From Vicinamibacterales bacterium (GTDB lineage Bacteria > Acidobacteriota > Vicinamibacteria > Vicinamibacterales > SCN-69-37), in assembly GCA_030827135.1 (NCBI GenBank), contig JAURFE010000008.1, positions 1 through 50,666 of the forward strand: a stretch of 50,666 nucleotides of DNA, in the 5' to 3' direction. The position numbers and the translations under genes were made by a program. The notes under the pieces are model-generated. The model was not told the origin of the DNA. It saw only the letters and a list, made by a program, of their open reading frames with translations, and searched no databases. Positions 15,609-22,933 of the stretch are shown piece by piece (position 1 is the stretch's first letter; every line of letters starts with the position of its first letter).

Positions 15609-17060
15609 TTGTCCGACAAGAAAGACGCCTTCGTTACTGAAATCACGCCGCGCTCGGAAGACTTCTCGCGCTGGTACCTGGATGTGGTGCGCCGCGCAGA
15701 ACTGGCCGACTACTCGCCGGTCAAGGGCTGCATGGTGATCCGTCCGTACGGCTACGCCATCTGGGAGCACATTCAGCGCATGCTCGACGCGCGCTTCAAG
15801 GCCACCGGCCACGTCAACGCGTACTTCCCGCTCTTCATTCCCGAAGGGCTGCTCATGAAGGAGAAGGACCACGTGGATGGCTTTGCCCCCCAGGTGGCCT
15901 GGGTGACGCGTGGCGGCGACGAGGAACTGGAAGAGCGCCTGATTGTGCGTCCGACTTCCGAGGTCATCATCGGGACGATGTACGCCAAGTGGGTCAAGTC
16001 GTGGCGCGACCTGCCGATCCTGATCAACCAGTGGGCGAATGTCGTGCGGTGGGAGAAGGTCACGCGGCCGTTCCTGCGCACGACCGAATTCCTCTGGCAG
16101 GAAGGGCACACGGCCCACGAAACCGCCGAGGAAGCCGAAATCGAGACCCTGAAGATTCTGGCGCTCTACAAGGAGTTCGCCGAGAACGAACTCGCGATGC
16201 CGGTCGTGGACGGGGTCAAGAGCGAAAGCGAGAAGTTCGCCGGCGCGTCGCGCACGTATTCGATCGAGGCGTTGATGGGCGATGGCCGGGCGCTGCAGGC
16301 GGGCACGTCACACAACCTCGGACAGAACTTCGCGAAGGCGTTTGAGATTCAGTTCCAGGGGCGCGACAAGACGATGCAGCACGCGTGGACGACCTCCTGG
16401 GGCGTGTCCACCCGGCTCATCGGCGGCGTGATCATGACGCACGGTGACGACAGCGGCTTGGTGCTGCCGCCGGCGGTCGCGCCGCATCAGGTCGTGATTA
16501 TTCCGATTCCCCGCGGCAACTGGAAAGAGACGGTGTTGCCGACCTGTCAGGCGATTCGCGACGAGCTGACGGCCGCCGGCGTACGCGTGAAGCTCGACGA
16601 CTCCGAGGAAAACTCGCCCGGCTGGAAATACGCCGAGTGGGAGTTGCGCGGTGTGCCGCTCCGTCTTGAAATTGGTCCCAAAGACATCGAGAAGGGCACC
16701 GTGTTCTCGGCGCGTCGCGACACGCGCGAAAAGGCGGCGCTCCCGATGGCCGACCTGACCACGACGGTCAAGACGCTGCTGCAGGCCATTCAGGACAACC
16801 TGCTGGCGCGCGCGCGTGCGTATCGCGAGGAACACACGACCGAGGTGTCGACCTGGGCCGAGTTCACCGCGGCGATGGAAGGCCGGCCCGGGTTCCTGAT
16901 TGCGAGCTGGTGCGGCAGCGCGGCCTGTGAGGCCACCATCAAGGCCGAGACGCAGGCGACGCTCCGGAACATTCCGATGAATTCGCCACGCGTGGACGGC
17001 ACGTGCATCAAGTGCCATGGTGCATCGACTGTGAAGGCGTGGTTCGCGAAGGCGTATTGA
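15609..17060 (+). CDS. proS: Prolyl-tRNA synthetase, short archaeal/eukaryotic type
   Basis: This class II aminoacyl-tRNA synthetase charges tRNA-Pro in the cytoplasm. At 483 residues it lacks the editing domain of the long bacterial form. Visible landmarks are KGCMVIRPYGYAIWE near the N-terminus, motif 2 with FLRTTEFLWQEGHTAHET, and motif 3 with GVSTRLIGGVIMTHGDDSG. A C-terminal zinc-type domain carries Cys residues (WCGSAACEA and TCIKCHG). The start is TTG 15609, placed by TGGAGAG at 15595-15601 and a TAGGATAAC box just upstream. No in-frame ATG precedes the conserved N-terminus. It overlaps the next gene by four bases. Confidence 0.95.
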   Translation: MSDKKDAFVTEITPRSEDFSRWYLDVVRRAELADYSPVKGCMVIRPYGYAIWEHIQRMLDARFKATGHVNAYFPLFIPEGLLMKEKDHVDGFAPQVAWVTRGGDEELEERLIVRPTSEVIIGTMYAKWVKSWRDLPILINQWANVVRWEKVTRPFLRTTEFLWQEGHTAHETAEEAEIETLKILALYKEFAENELAMPVVDGVKSESEKFAGASRTYSIEALMGDGRALQAGTSHNLGQNFAKAFEIQFQGRDKTMQHAWTTSWGVSTRLIGGVIMTHGDDSGLVLPPAVAPHQVVIIPIPRGNWKETVLPTCQAIRDELTAAGVRVKLDDSEENSPGWKYAEWELRGVPLRLEIGPKDIEKGTVFSARRDTREKAALPMADLTTTVKTLLQAIQDNLLARARAYREEHTTEVSTWAEFTAAMEGRPGFLIASWCGSAACEATIKAETQATLRNIPMNSPRVDGTCIKCHGASTVKAWFAKAY

Positions 17061-18682
17061 GCACGGAGGCCCGCACCTGGCGTGTGCTCAACATCGAGAT
17101 GCGTCTCGATGAACCGGAGAGTCAGCTGCGGGATCGGGCGGCGCGCGCGGCGGGGGTCGATCCAGGGCGAGTGCGGGGCTGCCGGATCGCGCGACGATCC
17201 GTCGATGCCCGGCGGCACGGCCAAGAGCGCCGTCTCCGGTTCATCGTCCACGCGGATCTGGTGATTGATGACGGGTATCGGGGTGAACGCTTTGAGGCGG
17301 CCCTGCGCGCGGGCAAGGTTGTGGAGGCACCGCGTGCGGAACGTTTCGAGGTGGCCGGTGCGCGCGCGGCGGGGAAGCGGGCGGTGGTGGTGGGATCCGG
17401 ACCTGCCGGGCTGTATGCGGCGCTGGTGTTGGGCCTCAACGGCGTGGCCGTGGATCTGATTGACCGCGGCGCCGAGCTGAAGACACGGGGGAAGGACGTG
17501 GTGCGGTTTCACCGCACGCGCGTGCCGAACCCCGAGTCCAACCTGCTGTTCGGCGAAGGTGGCGCCGGCACGTACTCCGACGGCAAACTGTATACACGCG
17601 TGGACGATCCGCTGGAGGTGCCGTGCCTCGAGATGCTCGTGGCGTGCGGCGCGCCGCCGGACATCCTCTACGATTCGCGCGCGCACATCGGCACCGACAA
17701 GCTGCACAAGATCCTGCCGGTGCTGCGCGCCCGCATGGAGGCGCTGGGCGTCCGGTTCCACTGGCACACGCGGCTGGATGGACTCGTATGTGATGACGGC
17801 CCCCCCCGCCGTGTGCGCGCGGTGCACACATCGGCCGGCGAGATCTCCTGTGACGCGGTGTTCCTCGCGGTCGGACACAGCGCGAGGGACAGCATCAAGC
17901 TGCTCCATGCCCAGGGCGTGCGGGTCGAGGCGAAGCCGTTTCAGCTGGGTGTGCGTATCGAGCATCCGCAGGAGTTGATCACCCGTGGTCGCTACGGCAC
18001 GGGGCCGGAGGCCGCGCGCCTGGGGCCGGCATCCTACAACCTCATCTGCAAGGCCGAGGGAGGGGTGCCCGCGAGCTTTTCGTTCTGCATGTGTCCCGGC
18101 GGCACCATCGTTTCGAGCACCAACATCGCCGGGTTGCTGTGTACGAACGGCATGAGCAACTCGACGCACTCATCGCGGTGGGCGAACGCCGCACTGGTCA
18201 CCACGTTCGGTCCCGCGGAGTATGGCCCGGGGCCCTTCGCCGGCGTCGAGTTCCAGGAAACACTGGAGTGGAGGTTCTTCGAGGCGGGTGGCGGCGACTA
18301 TACCGCGCCTGCGCAGACGGCCGATGACTTTGTCGCCGGCCGCATGTCTGCAGCCACGCGCCACTCGAGTTATACATTCGGCACGACGCCGGGGCGCATC
18401 GATCAGCTCCTGCCGCCACTCGCGCGCAAGGCGATCGCGCGCGCGCTGCTGAAGTACGACCAGCAGATTCCGGGCTTCAAATCCGCCGAAGGGCTTCTGG
18501 TGGGGTTGGAGTCGCGCAGTTCAGGGCCGATCCGGCTGCCTCGCGATCGCGAAACCGCACTGGCCGACGGATTCGCGAACCTCTTCCCGATGGGGGAAGG
18601 CGCGGGCAGCGCCGGCGGCATCATGAGCGCCGCCATCGACGGCGCCCGCTGCGCCCTGCACTACGTGCGGGACCTCGCGTAG
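17057..18682 (+). CDS. FAD-dependent dehydrogenase (COG2509-like)
   Basis: This 541-residue flavoprotein has an N-terminal domain of about 100 residues, then a dinucleotide-binding motif VVVGSGPAGLYAALVLG (about 112). The segment FGEGGAGTYSDGKLYTR is characteristic of the COG2509 group, and a C-terminal FAD contact region reads FPMGEGAGSAGGI. It probably reduces an unidentified substrate in the cytoplasm; no signal peptide is seen. TTG 17057 overlaps the proS stop as TTGA, so the two are co-translated. A GTG a few codons later would shorten the N-terminal domain. HI0933/geranylgeranyl-reductase-like enzymes are alternative relatives, but the GGAGTYSDGKL segment favours COG2509. Confidence 0.88.
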   Translation: MSTEARTWRVLNIEMRLDEPESQLRDRAARAAGVDPGRVRGCRIARRSVDARRHGQERRLRFIVHADLVIDDGYRGERFEAALRAGKVVEAPRAERFEVAGARAAGKRAVVVGSGPAGLYAALVLGLNGVAVDLIDRGAELKTRGKDVVRFHRTRVPNPESNLLFGEGGAGTYSDGKLYTRVDDPLEVPCLEMLVACGAPPDILYDSRAHIGTDKLHKILPVLRARMEALGVRFHWHTRLDGLVCDDGPPRRVRAVHTSAGEISCDAVFLAVGHSARDSIKLLHAQGVRVEAKPFQLGVRIEHPQELITRGRYGTGPEAARLGPASYNLICKAEGGVPASFSFCMCPGGTIVSSTNIAGLLCTNGMSNSTHSSRWANAALVTTFGPAEYGPGPFAGVEFQETLEWRFFEAGGGDYTAPAQTADDFVAGRMSAATRHSSYTFGTTPGRIDQLLPPLARKAIARALLKYDQQIPGFKSAEGLLVGLESRSSGPIRLPRDRETALADGFANLFPMGEGAGSAGGIMSAAIDGARCALHYVRDLA

Positions 18683-18707
18683 GCAACCTCGCGCAGAGCC
18701 CGCTGGT

Positions 18708-18842
18708 TACGTAGGGCCCGCTGAACTGTAGCGGGCCATGCACGGCTGGGTACGTAGGGCCCGCTGAACTGTAGCGGGCCATGCGCGGCGCGCTCAAATT
18801 CAGCGCGCCCTACGAAGCCGCGCCCTGCGAAGCCGCGCCCTG
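18708..18842. repeat. Cluster of GTAGGGC palindromes, one as a 34-bp direct repeat
   Basis: Two identical 34-base copies (18708-18741 and 18751-18784) each form a hairpin with stem GGCCCGCT/AGCGGGCC. A third, inverted copy (18787-18814) has the alternative stem GGCGCGCT-type. A 15-base unit is then repeated twice (18813-18827, 18828-18842). Together they fill the gap between the convergent FAD-dehydrogenase and HEAT-protein genes. Confidence 0.85.
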
Positions 18843-18846
18843 CACA

Positions 18847-19866
18847 CTACCGTTTCGCGGTCGCGACCAGCAGGCCGGCCGACGGCCACTTTTCCAGAAT
18901 CTTTTTGAGCGTGGGGTGCCGGCGTGTGATCCCCTCGCGCGTGACGATCGACTTGAACGCGTCGGCCAGATGGTCGCGCCACCAACGGTCGTCGGTTGGT
19001 GTGTCCACCCAGGCCTTTGCGAGCGGCATAAGGCAGCCAAGGTCACCGATGACCGCCGCGGCGGACAAAAATCCCACGGGCAGGGGACCGGTTGCCTGTT
19101 CCAGTGTCTCGCGCAGGTCGTAGAGCGCCAGACGGCTGTTGCGCGCCGCGAGTTGCTGGTGCACTGCACCACGGACGCCGGTCCAACGGGCGCGTTCGTC
19201 GGGCGAGGACGCCGCCTGTTCCCGCCCCCGGATCGCTTCGACGGCCTTCTTCAACGTGATCAGCGTCGCGCGCTCCCCGTCGTCGCGCACCACCGCGCCG
19301 GCGATGTCGGGGTCGCCGGGCAGCCCCTGCGCGACCAAGGCGTCCAGAGACTCCACGGCTCCGGCCTGACGACGGGTGACGCGGGCCACGACTCTGGAGG
19401 CCGGGTCCTTCGCCAGTGCCTCGTAGAGCGGCTTCAGCAGACGTTCCGGCTGGCCTTCGAGCGCGGTCAGGGCGGCGAGACGCCGGGTGGTGGGGGTGTC
19501 GGCGTCCACGACGAGTGCGGCGAGGCGTTCAAATGCCCGCGTGGCGCGCGTGTCCTTGCCGGCCGCGACCCGTCCCAGCAGGTCGATCGCGGCGACCGCC
19601 AGCGCGTCCGGCCCGGTCTCGTCAGACAGCGTATGGGCCAGGGTCGTCGCCCGTGGGTCGCCGATCGAATCCAGTGCTTCGAGGGCCACGACCCTGACGG
19701 TGGTCTCACGGGTGTGGTCAGCGGCAACGGCGAGCAGGGCCGTCGTCGCTCTGGACCCGATGACGGCGAGTCGCGCTCCGGCCAGATCGCGTCGGAGGGC
19801 ATCGCCGGAGAGCAGTTCCTCGATCAGGCGCGCGATATCGGCGGCGGCAGACTTCGTGATGGCCAT
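18847..19866 (-). CDS. HEAT-repeat-like protein
   Basis: This 339-residue, Ala/Leu-rich protein lacks a signal peptide and reads as a chain of helical pairs. Segments such as RVVALEALDSIGDPRATTLAH and AVAAIDLLGRVAAGKDTRAT look like HEAT or PBS-lyase-type repeats in the first 180 residues. The second half is also helical but less regular. It is probably a cytoplasmic scaffold; no catalytic motif is seen. The ATG at 19866 is preceded by a terminator-like hairpin rather than an obvious promoter, so it may depend on read-through from the OmpA gene 60 bases upstream. Confidence 0.75.
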   Translation of the reverse strand: MAITKSAAADIARLIEELLSGDALRRDLAGARLAVIGSRATTALLAVAADHTRETTVRVVALEALDSIGDPRATTLAHTLSDETGPDALAVAAIDLLGRVAAGKDTRATRAFERLAALVVDADTPTTRRLAALTALEGQPERLLKPLYEALAKDPASRVVARVTRRQAGAVESLDALVAQGLPGDPDIAGAVVRDDGERATLITLKKAVEAIRGREQAASSPDERARWTGVRGAVHQQLAARNSRLALYDLRETLEQATGPLPVGFLSAAAVIGDLGCLMPLAKAWVDTPTDDRWWRDHLADAFKSIVTREGITRRHPTLKKILEKWPSAGLLVATAKR

Positions 19867-19868
19867 AA

Positions 19869-19903
19869 GAAAAGGGCCGGGACGCGTGTGCGCCCCGGCC
19901 CTC
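19869..19903 (-). terminator. Rho-independent terminator after the OmpA gene
   Basis: On the minus strand a GGGCCGGG-rich stem pairs with CCCGGCCC across a short loop and is followed by TTTTCTT. It lies just after the OmpA stop codon and just before the HEAT-protein ATG, so it may attenuate transcription between them. Confidence 0.8.
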
Positions 19904-19926
19904 AGAGTGTCGGCTCGGCCGCGAAC

Positions 19927-21639
19927 TTACTGCAGACGCACCGTGAGCGCGGCGCGGCGGTTCATGCGGCGCGTCTCTTCACGGGAGTTGTCGAACTTCG
20001 GGCGCTCTTCGCCGTAGCTGACCACCGTCAGCCGGTCCGGATTGATGCCGCGTGAGTTCAGGTATTCGCGGACGGCCGTTGCGCGACGTTCGCCCAGCGC
20101 CAGGTTGTATTCCGCCGTGCCGATGTTGCACGTGTGGCCTTCAATCTGGAGGCGCAGGGTCGAGTTGGCCTGCATCGCCGTCACGGCTTCGTCGAGCACG
20201 CGCAGCGCGTCGGCGCGCAGCGTGTAGCGGTCGAAGTCGAAGTGCACGTCTTCGAACACGAACTCCTTGACCGTCGGCTGCACCACCTGGATGTTCACCG
20301 AGGCCGTCGCGCTGGCGCCGCGGCTGTCGGTGACTGTCACGGTGACGGGCACGGTGCCCGGCGTGTTCGGCGCCGTCCAGGGCGTCTGGCGGTTGGCCGC
20401 GCTCGTGAAGGAGCCGGTGTTGGCCGACCAGCGGTAGGTGAGCGGGTCGCCATCCGGGTCCTGCGCGTCGGCGGTCACGGTTGAGACGCGGCCGATTTCC
20501 ACCGTGCACGGGTCACACGCCGCACGTACGGTGGGCGGACGGTTCGCCGGCGCGGGTGGCGGTGGGGGCGGGGGAGGCGGTGGGGGCGGTGGGGGCGGCG
20601 GCGCAACGAACTTGCGCGCGCCCGGGTGATAGCCGATCCGCACCTGGAGGCCGGCGCGGTCACCAAAGCCGCTTCCAAAGACCGGGCAGGTGCCCGTGCT
20701 GCAGAAGAATGCGTCCGCGCGTTTATCGAGGGTGCCGGACCAGTTCAGGCCGCCGCCGAGGAAAAATCCGTTCTCGGCCTGGAAGGTCAGGCCCAGTGCC
20801 GCGTAAATCGGGCTGCCGATCTTCGTTGTTCTCGGCGCAACGGACCCGTCGATGCCGCGGAAGGCGGCCGGACCGGTGATTTCGCTTTCAAGATATTTCT
20901 CGCCGTGCAGTTCCGCCGTGAGGCGAAGCGGCGACCCGGTCGGGAAGGCCATGCCGGCGCCCCACCGAATTCCATTCGACAGCGTGAAGCCGGCGGGATT
21001 GCCGCGGACGATCATGCCGCCGAAGCCCGACAGTTCCACCACGCGGAGGTTCTTGGAGACAATCGCGTCTGCCCAGAAGTCGGTCTTGCCGGTCGACGCG
21101 CCGAGAGCGTCGTCACCGGTCGCGATCTTCACGCCGCCGCGGAGCGCAAACGCTGCGGATTTCTGGTCCGCCTCGGAGAGCAGGTTGATCTTCGCGCCAA
21201 CGCGAAGGTCGCCGGGGCGGTTGCCGATCCAGCCCTGTGTCACCAGTGGATATTCGTTGACGATGCCGCCGCTGGCCCCCGCGGTGGCGGTGGAGGACGT
21301 GAAGAAGATCGGCCGCGTGTCACGGTCAATGCGGGTGATGATTTCGAAGCTGCCGAACAGTTCCACCCGGTTGCCCAGTCCCACGGCGAACGTCGCCGGG
21401 AAGTTGGTGACGTCGGTGAAGCCCTGTCCGAAGTCTGCGTTCTTCCGGAAGAGGCTCACGGACCACTTTCGATTGCCGAGAATTTCGGCGGTCGGCACAA
21501 ACCAGAAGCCTGTATCGCCGTTGACGGTTGTGGTGGCCGGCCGGGTTTCGGTCTGCGGCGGTTCCGCCGTCTGTCCGAAGGCCGGCATTGCGCTGACCAG
21601 CAGCGCGCACAGGACACTCGCCCCAAAGAGTCGTTTCAT
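19927..21639 (-). CDS. OmpA-family outer-membrane protein with PKD-like domain
   Basis: The 570-residue precursor has a signal peptide (cut after about AFGQ, residue 23). A long beta-rich barrel-like region (about 40-342) contains repeated strand pairs. A run of 16 prolines (about 347-362) leads to a PKD/Ig-like domain (about 366-460) with the DAQDPDGDPLTYRWSA signature. The C-terminal OmpA peptidoglycan-binding domain (about 465-570) has HFDFDRYTL, IEGHTCNIGTAEYNLALGE and the NRRAALTV end. It would tether the outer membrane to the wall and perhaps act as a porin. ATG 21639 is preceded by GAAGGGG; the extension to 21732 would enter the promoter. Four cysteines outside the signal may form CSTGTC and CDPC disulfides. 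Confidence 0.9.
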   Translation of the reverse strand: MKRLFGASVLCALLVSAMPAFGQTAEPPQTETRPATTTVNGDTGFWFVPTAEILGNRKWSVSLFRKNADFGQGFTDVTNFPATFAVGLGNRVELFGSFEIITRIDRDTRPIFFTSSTATAGASGGIVNEYPLVTQGWIGNRPGDLRVGAKINLLSEADQKSAAFALRGGVKIATGDDALGASTGKTDFWADAIVSKNLRVVELSGFGGMIVRGNPAGFTLSNGIRWGAGMAFPTGSPLRLTAELHGEKYLESEITGPAAFRGIDGSVAPRTTKIGSPIYAALGLTFQAENGFFLGGGLNWSGTLDKRADAFFCSTGTCPVFGSGFGDRAGLQVRIGYHPGARKFVAPPPPPPPPPPPPPPPPAPANRPPTVRAACDPCTVEIGRVSTVTADAQDPDGDPLTYRWSANTGSFTSAANRQTPWTAPNTPGTVPVTVTVTDSRGASATASVNIQVVQPTVKEFVFEDVHFDFDRYTLRADALRVLDEAVTAMQANSTLRLQIEGHTCNIGTAEYNLALGERRATAVREYLNSRGINPDRLTVVSYGEERPKFDNSREETRRMNRRAALTVRLQ

Positions 21640-21668
21640 GCGTTCCCCTTCCGTAACACTGCGGGTGG

Positions 21669-21686
21669 CCAGGGGCGATCCCCTGG
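21669..21686 (-). other. Perfect hairpin in the OmpA leader
   Basis: CCAGGGG and CCCCTGG flank a four-base loop between the predicted promoter and the OmpA ribosome-binding site. In the mRNA it would be a stable 5' hairpin, which could protect the transcript or be a binding site for a regulator. Confidence 0.6.
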
Positions 21687-21704
21687 CGCGACAACCCAAC
21701 GGCA

Positions 21705-21732
21705 ATGGTACAACGGAAACCGTCCAAGTCAA
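21705..21732 (-). promoter_or_regulatory. Sigma-70-type promoter of the OmpA gene
   Basis: On the minus strand TTGACT (21732-21727) and TACCAT (21710-21705) are separated by 16 bases, matching five and four of six consensus bases. The leader to the ATG at 21639 would be about 60 bases long and contains a perfect hairpin. Confidence 0.5.
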
Positions 21733-21803
21733 TGATTTCAGGCCGGTTCCGGTTCCCTGCGGTATACTGGCCTCGTCGGATTTTCCTCTGGAGAAGGTGC
21801 CTT

Positions 21804-22118
21804 ATGTTTCCCTCGCTCGGCATGGGCGAACTGTTGATCATCGGCGTGGTGGCCCTCATCGTGTTTGGGCCGCGCAAGTTGCCGGAGCTTGGCCGTTCGC
21901 TGGGCAAGACGCTGCAGGAGTTTCGACGCGCGTCGAACGAACTGAAGCACACGCTCGACGAAGAGATTTCAACGGAAGAGCGCAACGCGGAGCGCGCCAG
22001 GGTCGCCGCGAGTGCGCCGGCCGCCGTCGAACCGGCACCGGCCGAGCCGGCCCCCACCGAACCCGCCGCGATTGACTCGCCGGCGGCGCCCGAGACGATT
22101 GCCCGCGGGCAGCAGTAA
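21804..22118 (+). CDS. tatA: Twin-arginine translocase TatA/TatB subunit
   Basis: This 104-residue protein has the Tat subunit fold: MFPSLGMGELLIIGVVALIVFG is a short membrane helix, then the hinge GPRKLPELGRSLGKTLQEFR and an amphipathic helix. A low-complexity Ala/Pro/Glu tail makes up the last 40 residues. Together with TatC it forms the pore that exports folded proteins, such as the twin-arginine M20 hydrolase at 31768. The ATG at 21804 follows GGAGAAGG by 7 bases. The gene lies 3 bases before tatC. TatA versus TatB cannot be settled by eye, because the GPRKLPELGR motif is shared; a lone subunit with tatC suggests a TatAC system. Confidence 0.92.
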   Translation: MFPSLGMGELLIIGVVALIVFGPRKLPELGRSLGKTLQEFRRASNELKHTLDEEISTEERNAERARVAASAPAAVEPAPAEPAPTEPAAIDSPAAPETIARGQQ

Positions 22119-22121
22119 TCC

Positions 22122-22886
22122 GTGTTGGAGCAGGACGACGACCTCGCGCCGGACACCCCCGGCCGCATGAGTTTTCTTGATCACCTCGACGAGTTGCGTC
22201 GGCGGATCGTCTATGCCGTGTACTCGGTGCTCGGCGCGCTGGTGATTGCGTTCATCTTCATCCAGGACATTCTGGCGTTTGTCACGGCCGCGATGATCGC
22301 CGCCACGCCCTCCGGCAGACTGCTGGGCACCGGGTCGCTCGACCCGATCATGGTGATCTTCAAGCCGGGCCTGCTGGTCGCCATCATCATCGCGTCCCCG
22401 CTCATCCTGCTGCAGGTCTGGTATTTCATCGCGCCAGGGCTGTACGCGAAGGAAAAGAAGCTCGCGATTCCGTTTGTGTTGAGTGCGACACTCCTGTTTC
22501 TGATCGGCGCGTGGTTCGGCCACGCGCTGGCGTTTCCGGTGACCTGGGGCATGATGGCCGCCATCGTGCCGGGATTCATGGACTGGATGCCGACCTGGAA
22601 TGACGCATTCGGTCTCTATCTGCGCATCGTGCTGGGGCTCGGCGTTGTCTTCCAGATGCCCGTCGTGGTGTTTGTTCTCGCACGATTTGGCCTGGTCACC
22701 CCGAAGTTCCTGATCACGAACATCAAATACGCCGTGTTGATCATCTTCATCGTCGCGGCCGTGGCCAGTCCTGGGCAGGATCCCGCCAGTCAGCTGCTGT
22801 TTGCCGCCCCCATGATGGTGCTCTACATCATCAGCATCGCCGTGGCCTGGATGTTCCAGAAGAAAAAGCCGGTCGACACTGACTAG
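22122..22886 (+). CDS. tatC: Twin-arginine translocase TatC subunit
   Basis: TatC is the polytopic receptor for twin-arginine signal peptides. The N-terminal MSFLDHLDELRRRIVYAVYS motif and six hydrophobic segments are present, with the family sequences FKPGLLVAIIIASPLILLQ and APGLYAKEKKLAIPFV. The C-terminus contains ASPGQDPASQLLFAAPM, matching the common ASPxxDxxSQ form. The start is GTG 22122, three bases after tatA; the internal Met at residue 16 would remove part of the acidic N-terminus. At 254 residues the length is normal. Probably one transcript with tatA. Confidence 0.95.
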   Translation: MLEQDDDLAPDTPGRMSFLDHLDELRRRIVYAVYSVLGALVIAFIFIQDILAFVTAAMIAATPSGRLLGTGSLDPIMVIFKPGLLVAIIIASPLILLQVWYFIAPGLYAKEKKLAIPFVLSATLLFLIGAWFGHALAFPVTWGMMAAIVPGFMDWMPTWNDAFGLYLRIVLGLGVVFQMPVVVFVLARFGLVTPKFLITNIKYAVLIIFIVAAVASPGQDPASQLLFAAPMMVLYIISIAVAWMFQKKKPVDTD

Positions 22887-22920
22887 AGTCCTCCATCCTC
22901 CATCCTCAATTCGTGAGTGC

Positions 22921-22926
22921 TAACAT
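22921..22926 (+). promoter_or_regulatory. TANNNT box, candidate leaderless promoter -10
   Basis: TAACAT ends 7 bases before the ATG at 22934 of the S41 protease gene. No Shine-Dalgarno sequence is visible. Three heptamer units of CTCCATC type (22891-22911) lie immediately upstream. Confidence 0.35.
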
Positions 22927-22933
22927 CTCATCT

